Source: G963556115 sp963675945 (GTDB lineage: Bacteria; Planctomycetota; SZUA-567). From it: a stretch of DNA of 64,000 nucleotides. The translations under genes were made by a program, and so were the position numbers. The notes under the pieces were generated by a model that was not told the DNA's origin, searched no databases, and worked only from the letters and a program-made list of their open reading frames with translations. Shown in pieces: positions 26,782 to 35,944 of this stretch; the stretch's first letter is position 1; each line of letters opens with the position of its first letter. The stretch spans positions 3,100,001 to 3,164,000 of the forward strand of contig OY780932.1 in the NCBI GenBank assembly GCA_963675945.1. The letters run 5' to 3'.

Positions 26782-28326
26782 ATGCTGCTAAAAATCTTGC
26801 AGATAAAGCTCAGACCAGATTACACCGCAGCAACACTCACCCAGGCAGTTACCGAACGTCTAGAGATATCAGCTTCTGAAATAACTGATATTGAAATTGA
26901 AAGACGCGCAATTGACGCCCGCGACCGATACAAAGGCGATATCTACTATATTCTCAACCTCAAGGTAGAGATAGTCGGCGAACTGAGTTGTGACGGACTC
27001 TGGCAGGTCGAACCATACCCCGCCTCAAACCCAGGACCTACTTATCAACTCAAGACCTGTAAAGACCGGCCGGTAATAATCGGTGCCGGTCCGGCAGGCC
27101 TCTTTGCCGCGCTTACTCTCGCCCGAAACGGCCTGAAACCAATTCTGTACGAACAGGGCAAGACCGTAGCCGAACGCAGACGTGATGTTGGTCTCTTCTG
27201 GGGACAAGGTATTCTCAATCCACAGAGCAACGTACTCTATGGCGAAGGCGGCGCCGGAACCTTCTCCGACGGAAAGATCACCTCTCGCTCCAAAGACAAG
27301 CGCCGAACCCGAATTGTCCGTGAAGCGCTACATGCAGCTGGCGCTAAAGAAGAGGTGCTTTACGACGCAGCTTTTCATATCGGCAGTGACCTGTTGGCGC
27401 AGATAATCCCGAATATCCGCCGGGAAATCTGCAGACTCGGCGGCGAGTTCCACTTTAATAAACGCCTCAGCGGACTCCACATTGAGAATGGCAAACTACG
27501 CGGAATTGAGATTGATAATAATCTCAGCCCTGCGACCACCTGCATTCTGGCGATCGGACACTCCGCTTACGCCACCTACCATATGCTTGCAGCGTCCGGT
27601 ATCCACCTGGAAACCAAACCCTTCGCCGTCGGACTGCGGGTAGAACTGCCACAAGTTGCTATCAACCGCTCGCAGTACGGTGATACCGAATATCTACAAC
27701 AACTCGGCGCCGCCTCTTTCGCCCTGACTCTCGGCAAGGACTGCTACACCTTCTGCATGTGCCCGGGAGGTAGCATTATCCCCTGCGCCACTACTCCAGG
27801 ACGAATCTTCACCAATGGGATGAGTCTCTCATCACGCTCCGGCAAGATGGGCAATGCGGCTTTTCTTCTGCCCCAGAATTTCCAGAGCCTTGAGGAAGGA
27901 CTGCACTTTATCGACCAACTTGAGTGCGCCGCTTTCAACCAAGTCGGCTCCGACTACTATTTACCCGCGACAACCCTGAGCAGCTTCCCCGCTGCGTGTA
28001 CAAGTCTCCCCACTGCACGAAGCTGCCGACGCAGTAAGCCGGTAGACTTCACCAAAATTCTCCCGGAAAAGATGTATACCGATCTTAGCGAGTTCATCCC
28101 TAAAATGTTGCATAAAATGAAAGGAATAGATCTTGACAGCGTAGTTATTGCCGGTCCGGAGACCCGGAGTTCTGCCCCGGTAAGGATCACGAGAGACGTA
28201 GACATGCAGAGCACAAACCTCAAAGGCCTCTATCCGGTAGGTGAAGGAGCCGGATACGCCGGGGGTATCATGAGTTCGGCGATAGACGGCATAAAGGCAG
28301 CAGAAGCGTTACTGAGTGCGGAATGA
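26782..28326 (+). CDS. COG2509-type FAD-dependent dehydrogenase
   Basis: The 514-residue protein starts after a good AAGGAA site. An N-terminal domain of about 95 residues precedes the dinucleotide-binding PVIIGAGPAGLFAALTLARN near residue 97. RRRDVGLFWGQG and LYGEGGAGTFSDGKI near 155 are hallmarks of the COG2509 family, and GLYPVGEGAGYAGGIMSSAI near the C terminus closes the FAD site. Members are predicted FAD enzymes conserved in many anaerobes, with no established substrate. It stands alone, convergent with the FHA gene. Confidence 0.8.
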   Translation: MLLKILQIKLRPDYTAATLTQAVTERLEISASEITDIEIERRAIDARDRYKGDIYYILNLKVEIVGELSCDGLWQVEPYPASNPGPTYQLKTCKDRPVIIGAGPAGLFAALTLARNGLKPILYEQGKTVAERRRDVGLFWGQGILNPQSNVLYGEGGAGTFSDGKITSRSKDKRRTRIVREALHAAGAKEEVLYDAAFHIGSDLLAQIIPNIRREICRLGGEFHFNKRLSGLHIENGKLRGIEIDNNLSPATTCILAIGHSAYATYHMLAASGIHLETKPFAVGLRVELPQVAINRSQYGDTEYLQQLGAASFALTLGKDCYTFCMCPGGSIIPCATTPGRIFTNGMSLSSRSGKMGNAAFLLPQNFQSLEEGLHFIDQLECAAFNQVGSDYYLPATTLSSFPAACTSLPTARSCRRSKPVDFTKILPEKMYTDLSEFIPKMLHKMKGIDLDSVVIAGPETRSSAPVRITRDVDMQSTNLKGLYPVGEGAGYAGGIMSSAIDGIKAAEALLSAE

Positions 28327-28346
28327 CATAAAAATAAAATCTAGCA

Positions 28347-29024
28347 TTACAACAACAATACCTTGTTCCAACTCCCGCGCTCAACCTTGGTGAATAGTTC
28401 CTTGAATTTATCTTCAGAGATATGATGCAACTTGATACAAAGCATGCTACCCTGCTTGATACGCGCTACCACCTCCCCAAGCAAGACCTTTACCGTACCA
28501 TCAGGCCAGGTCACCTTGAGTTCCAGAGCATAGTTCTGATCCTCTGGACTCAAATCCATCTGCACCAGCAGTCCCCCACGTCCGATAACAATAGTATCCC
28601 CCGGCTTGTATAACGAACGCGCCATCACCTTGAGCACCCGGTAGCTAAGCTGCATCTTCGAAGGGAGAGTACGATACTGCAACAGCAACTCATCCACCGT
28701 ATCGCTATTCTGACTGGAAATATCATCAATCTCATCAGTGGGACAAAACTCCATTAGCGTATTGCCTATTTGCAGATGATCATTGAACACCAACTTGTGG
28801 ATAGTAATCAGTTTGCCGTCGACAATTACCCCACAACTGGAGTTCAGATCTTCAACATAGTACTCATTATCCTTAACATATATTTTAGCATGTACTCTGG
28901 AAGCAGTCATATCATGCAGACAGATATCAACCTGGGATTTATCTCTACCGATAACCAACGGCTGCTTACCGACAACATAATCTCTAGCTCCATCTGTAAG
29001 ATCAAACACCTTTAAAATAGGCAT
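28347..29024 (-). CDS. FHA-domain protein
   Basis: The 225-residue protein has an N-terminal forkhead-associated domain that reads phosphothreonine: LVIGRD near residue 23, then TASRVHAKIYVKDN with the conserved Ser-x-x-His, and VEDLNSSCGVIVDG with the Asn of the DLxSxxG block. Residues 130-225 form a second, unrecognised all-beta region. It lies 33 bp after metG on the same strand and may be co-transcribed. Its natural partner would be a Ser/Thr kinase such as the one at 32183, but a direct link is inference. GGGGAAGT precedes the ATG. Confidence 0.8.
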   Translation of the reverse strand: MPILKVFDLTDGARDYVVGKQPLVIGRDKSQVDICLHDMTASRVHAKIYVKDNEYYVEDLNSSCGVIVDGKLITIHKLVFNDHLQIGNTLMEFCPTDEIDDISSQNSDTVDELLLQYRTLPSKMQLSYRVLKVMARSLYKPGDTIVIGRGGLLVQMDLSPEDQNYALELKVTWPDGTVKVLLGEVVARIKQGSMLCIKLHHISEDKFKELFTKVERGSWNKVLLL

Positions 29025-29057
29025 ATACTTCCCCCATGCAATGCAGCAAACTAACCC

Positions 29058-30761
29058 TTACCTCTCCAGCACCGGTAGTTTCTCAATCTGCTCGGCAATA
29101 AGCTTGTCATCAAACTTTGGGAACAAGACTTCAGGAATATTGATTTTATGCCCCGATACCAGCTGCAGAGCTGCATTCCAGTCACCAGCTTGAAGCGGCG
29201 AGACATTCATTGTCTGGCGAAGTTTTGCCGACGCAAAGGGCATAAACGGAGCCATAAAGACCGACAACGCCTCGACTACCAGCAGGCAGACATAAATAGT
29301 CGCGCCACACTTTTCCAGATTATCCTTACGGCTTTTCCACGGTTCTTCCTCACTGAAGAACTCATTACCCCGGCGGGAAAGCGCCATCATCCTGTCCAGA
29401 GCATCTCGATACTTATGCCCTTCTAGCAGTTCGGCTATCTCCTGGCGCGCCAGAGCAATCTGCGCCAAAACCTCTTGCCCGCTCTCTGAAATACTCTCGG
29501 CAGCAGGGACTATGCCCTCAAAATACTTATTACAGAACGCCAGATTTCTCTGAATGAAATTACCGAGGTTATCTGCAAGTTCACCATTATTTCTATTCTG
29601 GAATCCCTTCCACGAGAAATCGCTATCACTATTCTCAGGCGCAATCGCAGTCAGATAATAACGAAGGGGATCAGGCTCAAAGACCTGGAGGAATTCATCC
29701 ACCCAGACACCATACTGTCTACTAGTTGAGATCTTATTCCCTTCCAGATTGAGAAATTCATTGGCCACAACAAAGTCCGGCATACGGTAGCCCCCATGCG
29801 CCATCATCATTCCGGGGAACATAACCGCATGAAATACGGTATTATCCTTACCGATAAAATGAACCAGACCGTTCTTCTCATCTTGCCAAAAATCCTTCCA
29901 TAATTCCGCGTTACCCTGTGCCTCAAATAATTCACGGGTAAAGGTGACATAACCAATCGGGGCGTCAAACCAAACATACAGCACCTTACCCGCACCCTCT
30001 TCCAGCGGTACCGGCACCCCCCAGTCAAGATCGCGAGTAACACAACGCTCACGCAGCCCCTGATCCAGAAGTCCATAACTGAACCGCTTCACTGCCTCGC
30101 GCCATTCCGGATGCATATCCAGGTACTCCCGCAGATCCTTCTCAAAGGTGTCCAGGCGCAGATACCAATGCGTCGTCTCCCGCACCTCAATACACCCCTT
30201 ACCCGATCGTCCCTGCTCCTTACAGACCATACATACAGGATTCACCAGCTTGGTCGCATCAGTCGGGCGCCCGCAACTCTCGCACTGATCGCCTCTAGCT
30301 CCATCCTTCTTACAATCGTCATGGTAGCAAGTACCTTCGATATATCTATCAGGCAGGAACATATTACACTCGGTGCAGTATACCTGTTCAGCGCAACGTT
30401 TGGCCACATGTCCGCGATCATGGAGAGTCTTGAAGAATTCCTGTGAAATCTCATTATGCCTCGGGGTATGGGTACGGCTATAGATATCAAAATTAATCCC
30501 CAGACCCTCAAAGCTCTCCTTGAGCACCTTGTGGTAACGATCCACAATATCCTGAGGCGAAATCCCTTCTTTGATAGCACTGAAGGTTATAGGTGCACCG
30601 TTTTCATCCGAACCACAGACAAACCAAGATTCCTTGCCGAGCAACTTTAAAAAGCGATTATAGGTATCAGCAGGGAGGTAGGCTCCGGCAATATGTCCGA
30701 TATGTGGCTTACCGTTGGCATACGGCAGTGCAGCTGTAATCAAAGTTCTATCTTTTATCAT
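29058..30761 (-). CDS. metG: Methionyl-tRNA synthetase
   Basis: The 567-residue class I synthetase charges tRNA-Met. ALPYANGKPHIGHIAGAYLP holds the HIGH motif, GNKISTSRQYGVWVDEF holds the KMSKS variant KISTS, and the zinc knuckle residues are CTECNMFLPDRYIEGTC and CESC...CMVC. The anticodon-binding helical domain runs from about residue 390. The C-terminal EMAPII-like tRNA-binding domain of longer MetG proteins is absent, which is common in short forms. AAGGG precedes the ATG. It lies 150 bp after the OsmC gene, and the FHA gene follows. Confidence 0.95.
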   Translation of the reverse strand: MIKDRTLITAALPYANGKPHIGHIAGAYLPADTYNRFLKLLGKESWFVCGSDENGAPITFSAIKEGISPQDIVDRYHKVLKESFEGLGINFDIYSRTHTPRHNEISQEFFKTLHDRGHVAKRCAEQVYCTECNMFLPDRYIEGTCYHDDCKKDGARGDQCESCGRPTDATKLVNPVCMVCKEQGRSGKGCIEVRETTHWYLRLDTFEKDLREYLDMHPEWREAVKRFSYGLLDQGLRERCVTRDLDWGVPVPLEEGAGKVLYVWFDAPIGYVTFTRELFEAQGNAELWKDFWQDEKNGLVHFIGKDNTVFHAVMFPGMMMAHGGYRMPDFVVANEFLNLEGNKISTSRQYGVWVDEFLQVFEPDPLRYYLTAIAPENSDSDFSWKGFQNRNNGELADNLGNFIQRNLAFCNKYFEGIVPAAESISESGQEVLAQIALARQEIAELLEGHKYRDALDRMMALSRRGNEFFSEEEPWKSRKDNLEKCGATIYVCLLVVEALSVFMAPFMPFASAKLRQTMNVSPLQAGDWNAALQLVSGHKINIPEVLFPKFDDKLIAEQIEKLPVLER

Positions 30762-30910
30762 TGTAACCCTTTTCTAAAACTAAGTTATCTGAAAACATTC
30801 ACCATATTTTCGCTAAAAGAATTGTCAAGTCAAGACATGATAAGATTATATGATAACAATAATGTTAATCACAGATCAAGCCGACCTGCCCCCTATTCTG
30901 CTTCAAGTCT

Positions 30911-31288
30911 TCAACTTCTGCGCACTTCAACCGCCTTGGACAGAGTTTTATATACCGGACAATTCAACGCCTGCGCAATTATCTCATCCTTGATATCCTG
31001 CGCCATACCACCGTCAATTGTAAGCTCACAGCAGAAGATACTCTTACCCTCCTCACTCCGATCAAGCTCTACCTCCACGTGCACCCCCTCATATTCGAGT
31101 TCCCGCTGCGCAAGTACCATTCTAAGGTTAATATTCAGACAACTTGCCAGAGCCGCGCAGAGAAGATCATGCGGTCTAAAACCGTTACCCTCCCCACCTT
31201 TTTCTAACGACACATCAGCAAATAGCTCAAGGTCGCCATGTGACACGACAGTACGGTACTGTTGCGAGAGACTCCGTGAAGTCACCAT
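30911..31288 (-). CDS. OsmC/Ohr-family protein
   Basis: The 125-residue protein carries the two family cysteines, in LLCAALASCLNINLR near residue 48 and AQALNCPVYKTL near 110, which reduce organic hydroperoxides in true Ohr/OsmC enzymes. Length and order fit the family, though this group (YhfA-like) is often uncharacterised. AGGAT lies directly before the ATG. A terminator for the upstream sigma-factor gene stands between the two, so it probably has its own promoter. Confidence 0.8.
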   Translation of the reverse strand: MVTSRSLSQQYRTVVSHGDLELFADVSLEKGGEGNGFRPHDLLCAALASCLNINLRMVLAQRELEYEGVHVEVELDRSEEGKSIFCCELTIDGGMAQDIKDEIIAQALNCPVYKTLSKAVEVRRS

Positions 31289-31324
31289 ATCCTAACCCTC
31301 CAGCCACATAAAACTACCTGGATA

Positions 31325-31362
31325 ATAAAAAAAGTAGACCTATAGCCTACTATAAGTCTACT
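31325..31362 (-). terminator. Rho-independent terminator after the sigma-factor gene
   Basis: On the minus strand AGTAGAC, one mismatch, TATAG, loop, CTATA, mismatch, GTCTACT forms a 12-pair stem (31333-31362) followed by a run of seven or eight T. It should end transcription of the kinase-sigma operon. Confidence 0.8.
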
Positions 31363-31383
31363 CGCTAAATTTTCATAAACCAC

Positions 31384-32121
31384 TCAAGTTCTCAAGTATT
31401 CTTTGAGTGCTTCAATCTCTTCATCTATTGCCTTTTCACTTGAAACCGACTGACGAATCTCATCCCGCAGCATTTTCTGAAATATATTCCTACCCCTAAA
31501 GAGATAATTTGTAATATCGGTCTCGCTAACCTCAAGCCTATCCGCCATCTCTTTATAACTGAGTTGCCGACTCGAAGCGGTACTCTCCAAAAAGAGCTGA
31601 AGCGCTTTATAATACTTCTCCTTCTTCCCGGAATTACAGGCTCTGGACATATTCTTCAAAGTCGTTTCAATCAGGGATAAAGCCCATCTGCGGTTGAAAT
31701 CATCCTCTGCCGTCTCATGCACGGAGAGCTCAGGCAACATAAATTCTTCGCCGTCATCCTCGGTAGGTATCACAATATTGCGCTTAGCTTGTTTACGGCT
31801 CTTCTTGGCTAGCTGCTTGGTAAGGAAGCGGTTCACAGTCACCAGCACAAAGGTTCGAAATCTACCCCGTTCTCTATCCGCTGTCGCCACAAAATTCTTC
31901 TCCAGGAAGGTAGCAAAATATTCCTGCGTCATATCCCGTGCATCATCATGCGCCAAGCCGCGACGCCGAATATACTGATATACCGGCTTCCAATAGGTTG
32001 TACAAAGCCTGGAGACACAGGTATGTCTATTTTCACCATCAGGATTTTGTGCTCCCAGCACTACACTCCAAGCAGTTGTTCGAAAGTGTGTAGGTCCGGA
32101 TATTAGATCCATCTCAGCCAA
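31384..32121 (-). CDS. ECF-like RNA polymerase sigma factor (PVC type)
   Basis: The protein of about 245 residues has sigma-2-like TYWKPVYQYIRRRGLAHDDA and DMTQEYFATFLEKNF, then RFRTFVLVTVNRFLTKQL. A linker and a sigma-4 helix-turn-helix follow in QLSYKEMADRLEVSETDITN near residue 195. This long linker and the RYF-like core are typical of kinase-linked ECF sigma factors in Planctomycetes and Lentisphaerae. The TTG at 32121 is chosen because AAGGAG stands six bases upstream; an in-frame GTG at 32145 lacks one. It follows the Ser/Thr kinase gene by 61 bp and ends in a clear terminator, so the two form an operon. Confidence 0.8.
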   Translation of the reverse strand: MAEMDLISGPTHFRTTAWSVVLGAQNPDGENRHTCVSRLCTTYWKPVYQYIRRRGLAHDDARDMTQEYFATFLEKNFVATADRERGRFRTFVLVTVNRFLTKQLAKKSRKQAKRNIVIPTEDDGEEFMLPELSVHETAEDDFNRRWALSLIETTLKNMSRACNSGKKEKYYKALQLFLESTASSRQLSYKEMADRLEVSETDITNYLFRGRNIFQKMLRDEIRQSVSSEKAIDEEIEALKEYLRT

Positions 32122-32182
32122 GGCTAGCTCCTTCAAGCAATTCACAGAAAATAACTACAATACAATTTTCGTCAAAAACACC

Positions 32183-34942
32183 TTATAAATCCAGACTATT
32201 TAAAAATAATTTTGCGATAGCATACTCTATATACAGGTGCTGCCCCGTCGCCACACACGCCTGCAGATTAATTCGCGCTCCCTCAGTATCACCCTGAGTA
32301 AGAGCAAATAGCCCCAAATAAAATCGTACCTGACAGATCACCGGTAGATCCGCTGCCTCCTGAATAAGCCGATTATCTTCGGCACTACCGGAATATCGCC
32401 GCTCGGTTTCGCGGCGTATCGCCACAAAGGGATCTCCAGCCAGAGCCAGCACATCAATCTCCTCAGCCTCACCCAGCATATAACTGATCAAAGCCGAGAG
32501 CCAAATTCTGTCCTCAGTTCCAGCAATACTACTTCCGATCTGATTGGCGTCATACGGCATTCCAGAGAACTTCAACGCAAGCAAACGAAGTAAGACTGGG
32601 GTCGTCGTATCAATGTCCCCTCTACTGATGACACTCTCAAAATCACGTATTGCATCCGCGTATTTTTCCTGCGCAAAGCGCGCCATGCCACGTTTGAGCT
32701 CGATATTCGACTGATCTTCAAGCCGAGCATATTTCAAAGCTTCAGAATAATATTGCTCAGCCCGAAACGGGAAGCCCATATACATCGCCAACACCCCGTT
32801 ACTATAAATTATATTGGCATCCTGCGGCGCCAGGAGGAGTGCGGCCGCATAGTCCTTCTCTGCTGCGGCATAATCTTTAATTCCAATATACACCGCGCCA
32901 CGGCTCATATAACTCCAGGCCGCATTAGGATCGAGTGTAATCGCCCGATTAAGATCCGCAATCGCCTCCTGCGGCCGTCCCAGATTCCGATAAAGAATAT
33001 ACCCACGGTTACGCAATGCCCAAATAAATTCCGGATTTAGTTTGAGCGCCTCAGTATAATCGGAGATTGCCTGTTCATACATTTGCAAATCTTTATACGT
33101 ATCCCCACGATTAAGAAATGCCGAAGAGCTGTCACGCCTGGATAGCAAGTACTTACTATATGCCTTGAGCGCCAACTCCAAATTTTTATGCTCGGGTGAT
33201 TTCTGATAGATAAGCCCGCGCAGATACCAGATGTCACTGAGAGCAGGGTTGGTCTCTTCAATACGCTCGCAACGTTTCAAGGTATTGCTGTATATTGCCG
33301 AAGCGAGTTCTGAACGCTGATGATAATTCTCGCTCTGAGGCGGCAGTTTGAGAATAGCCTCAGCCTCAATCAGATCTACTCTAGCCTGCCCCAATTCCGC
33401 ATACTCATCTTCAGGAAACACTGCAGCCATCTCCCTGAATTTTTCCCGAGCGCGCTGTGTATCATGAAAGACATCGGCATAGATAATACCTGCCTCATAG
33501 AGCGCCATGATATACGATGAATCGAGTTTAAAGGCATTGTTATAATCTGCAAGTGCCGCGTCGAATTCCTGAGTTATCCGGTAAACCGCAGCTCTACGGT
33601 CATATGCCTCGGCATAGGTCGAGTCGGTATCGATAGCCTTAGTATAAAGCTCCAAGACCGGGGCGAGAATATCAATTTTAGTCTGTTGATCACTTGCCGC
33701 CTCTGCCGCCTGCTTACTCTTTTCAAATAAATCATCGGCGCGTTTGAGAATGCGGCGCGCTTCGTACCTGCGACGCATACCAGCTTTACGCTCCATCTCC
33801 GCCTTCTCAAACTCTATCTCACGTTCCCGTGACTCTCTACGCTCTTGTTCAGCCCGGTACTTGCTCATAAGCGCATACCCGGTGATAGTCAGAAGCATAA
33901 GGGTTATAATCACCACCGAGACCTTGCGCCGGTGCTTGCGCAGCCCTCGCCAGATGCGGCTGAAGAGACCTTCATTATACGCACTCACCGGAAGCATATT
34001 CATAAATCGTTCCAGGTCGGCAGAAAATTCATAGGCGTACCGATAACGCAACTCCGGATCTTCTGCCATCGCCTTGAGTACAATCGCTTCAAGCTGGGGG
34101 GGGATACTCCGGTCATGCTTACGCGGCGGGATAACCGGAATAGAGCGATAGCTCTGCTTAAACTCACGCAGCTTCATCTCCCCAGTTTCACGCGGGTGCT
34201 TGCCTGTAAGCAGCCGGTAGAGCATCACTCCCAACGCATAGATATCAGCCCGCTCATCATAATTTGTCTTATCCATCCGCTCTGGCGACATATAGTGCAT
34301 AGTACCGCCAGAAAGCGTAGATATTTCTTCCGTATCCTTAGCCCGAGCAAAGCCCCAGTCGATCACATAAACCTCGCCAAACCTGCCCAAGGATATATTC
34401 CCCGGCTTCAGATCGAGATGGAGCACCCCTTTTGCGTGAGCAAAATCTATCGCGTGAAGTACCTGAGAAAAGATATTAAGCAGTCGCAGACGATTCTCCC
34501 GCAACGCTCCAGGTTCCTCCTTCTTCAGCTCCAGCAGGAGTTCATTGAGGGTCTGACCCTCAATTTTCTTCATCACAAAGAGCGGGCTGTCCGCTTCATC
34601 GCGCGCCAGATCGTAGGTCGGAATAATATTGGGATGCTCCAGCCGTCCACAGAGCTTGGCCTCCTGCTCAAGCAATTTCTCGTGCGCCGGATTATGGGTA
34701 TGCTTGAGCGCTTTTATCGCCACCACTCGCTCCAGAAGTCTATCCCGCGCCGCGATAACCACCCCCTGCCCGCCCTCGCCGATAGTCTCGCTGAAACTAT
34801 AGCGCTCGGACAGATCCCGCTCCTCAATACTACCGATCTCCGAGCCGTCAAGAAGGCTGGCCAGAATATTCTCTGGAATATTCTGGATAGAAGAATCAAC
34901 CTCAGAACTGTGCTCTGACATATCTATGGATCTATCCGGCAT
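32183..34942 (-). CDS. Membrane Ser/Thr protein kinase with TPR sensor region
   Basis: The 919-residue protein has a Hanks-type kinase domain at about residues 50-315: glycine loop GEGGQG (55-60), VAIK lysine 77, catalytic loop HLDLKPGN (175-182), DWG in place of DFG at 195-197 and an SPERM APE block. The Leu at the Arg position of HRD makes it a non-RD kinase. One transmembrane helix (about 341-359) leads to an external region with a coiled coil and at least six TPR-like units. AAGGAT precedes the ATG. It probably signals to the sigma factor encoded downstream. The stimulus is unknown. Confidence 0.85.
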   Translation of the reverse strand: MPDRSIDMSEHSSEVDSSIQNIPENILASLLDGSEIGSIEERDLSERYSFSETIGEGGQGVVIAARDRLLERVVAIKALKHTHNPAHEKLLEQEAKLCGRLEHPNIIPTYDLARDEADSPLFVMKKIEGQTLNELLLELKKEEPGALRENRLRLLNIFSQVLHAIDFAHAKGVLHLDLKPGNISLGRFGEVYVIDWGFARAKDTEEISTLSGGTMHYMSPERMDKTNYDERADIYALGVMLYRLLTGKHPRETGEMKLREFKQSYRSIPVIPPRKHDRSIPPQLEAIVLKAMAEDPELRYRYAYEFSADLERFMNMLPVSAYNEGLFSRIWRGLRKHRRKVSVVIITLMLLTITGYALMSKYRAEQERRESREREIEFEKAEMERKAGMRRRYEARRILKRADDLFEKSKQAAEAASDQQTKIDILAPVLELYTKAIDTDSTYAEAYDRRAAVYRITQEFDAALADYNNAFKLDSSYIMALYEAGIIYADVFHDTQRAREKFREMAAVFPEDEYAELGQARVDLIEAEAILKLPPQSENYHQRSELASAIYSNTLKRCERIEETNPALSDIWYLRGLIYQKSPEHKNLELALKAYSKYLLSRRDSSSAFLNRGDTYKDLQMYEQAISDYTEALKLNPEFIWALRNRGYILYRNLGRPQEAIADLNRAITLDPNAAWSYMSRGAVYIGIKDYAAAEKDYAAALLLAPQDANIIYSNGVLAMYMGFPFRAEQYYSEALKYARLEDQSNIELKRGMARFAQEKYADAIRDFESVISRGDIDTTTPVLLRLLALKFSGMPYDANQIGSSIAGTEDRIWLSALISYMLGEAEEIDVLALAGDPFVAIRRETERRYSGSAEDNRLIQEAADLPVICQVRFYLGLFALTQGDTEGARINLQACVATGQHLYIEYAIAKLFLNSLDL

Positions 34943-35036
34943 GATATCCTTCGATTACACACTATACACACATGCACCACGGCAACTTTCCAAACACCAG
35001 CGTATTATTACTATAATTAATCGGCACTAAAAAACT

Positions 35037-35873
35037 TCACGCCCTCTGCGGCGGCACAAAGCCCTCCGGCAAATCATAATTCTGGTTACAAAGCAGGAGC
35101 CGCCAGTCAATTTCACAGTATAATATTGTCCCGCCCGCAACCCCAAGCGGCAACATAAGCAGCCCGGCAAAGGGCAGCATGAAGAGAATATCCATCCCCG
35201 CTCCAAAACCAATCACCCGCCAGCGATTCTGCCTGAGCGCCGGAAGCTTGCACTCATGCGGCAGATAATTACGCGCCATACTCACATCAAGAAAACCACC
35301 CCCCGTATAATACGCTGTCACCAAGAACAACACTGCCGCTCCGACAAAAGGAATCAGGAGCAAGGGCAGAGTAAGCAGAGTATACAGTAGCTGCGCGCCG
35401 AGAAATTTGCAGAGACTCACCATACTCAGCATAACCGCATGCATATTCAACCGAAGCGGCAGCTCGGATTCAATCTCTGATCCGGGCGCCCCCCGGCAGA
35501 TTCTAGCTTCAAGCTTCTCTGAAAGTACATCATTGAACGGCGCCGCCACAACCATGCCGACAAGGGTAAAGGTGAAATAACAGAGAACCAGAACCAGCGG
35601 TATCGAGAGTGTCCACTTGAGGATCCAAGCCAGATCATTAATTGCCGAACTCAACCAGGCGCCGGTACTCCCCCAGAACTCCCAAGACAACTGCGGGATC
35701 TTGAGCAGTGAGATCAACCAGAAATAAGTCGATACCAGTAGAATATAAATAATACAATTGACCACCAGTGGCAGCGCGGCCCAACGTTTGGTACGCTGCG
35801 AACTGAGAAGCAGCTTGGCTCCGCGTAGCGGGAGCATAAACCCAACCACAAACTCCTTGAAAATATGCAGCAT
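35037..35873 (-). CDS. EI24/CysZ-like membrane protein
   Basis: The protein of about 278 residues has several hydrophobic helices (for example LPLVVNCIIYILLVSTYFWL, TLSIPLVLVLCYFTFTLVGM and LPLLLIPFVGAAVLFLVTAY) and the family's GAKLLLSSQRTKRW and VAAPFNDVLSEKLE segments. EI24-domain proteins include CysZ, a sulfate permease, but most bacterial members lack a known substrate. The ATG at 35873 is preferred over a TTG at 35900 because AGGAG precedes it by six bases. Neighbours give no clear functional link. Confidence 0.75.
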   Translation of the reverse strand: MLHIFKEFVVGFMLPLRGAKLLLSSQRTKRWAALPLVVNCIIYILLVSTYFWLISLLKIPQLSWEFWGSTGAWLSSAINDLAWILKWTLSIPLVLVLCYFTFTLVGMVVAAPFNDVLSEKLEARICRGAPGSEIESELPLRLNMHAVMLSMVSLCKFLGAQLLYTLLTLPLLLIPFVGAAVLFLVTAYYTGGGFLDVSMARNYLPHECKLPALRQNRWRVIGFGAGMDILFMLPFAGLLMLPLGVAGGTILYCEIDWRLLLCNQNYDLPEGFVPPQRA

Positions 35874-35944
35874 ATCGCGCTCCTGCGTTATCCCCAACAA
35901 TCATCACAAAACCAAATCTGTATTAACACACACTTTACTATCGT

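Noticed and set aside
33845..34918. 357-codon plus-strand frame antisense to the Ser/Thr kinase
   Set aside because: The opposite frame encodes an intact kinase with all motifs; this product is low complexity and has no promoter or ribosome-binding site.
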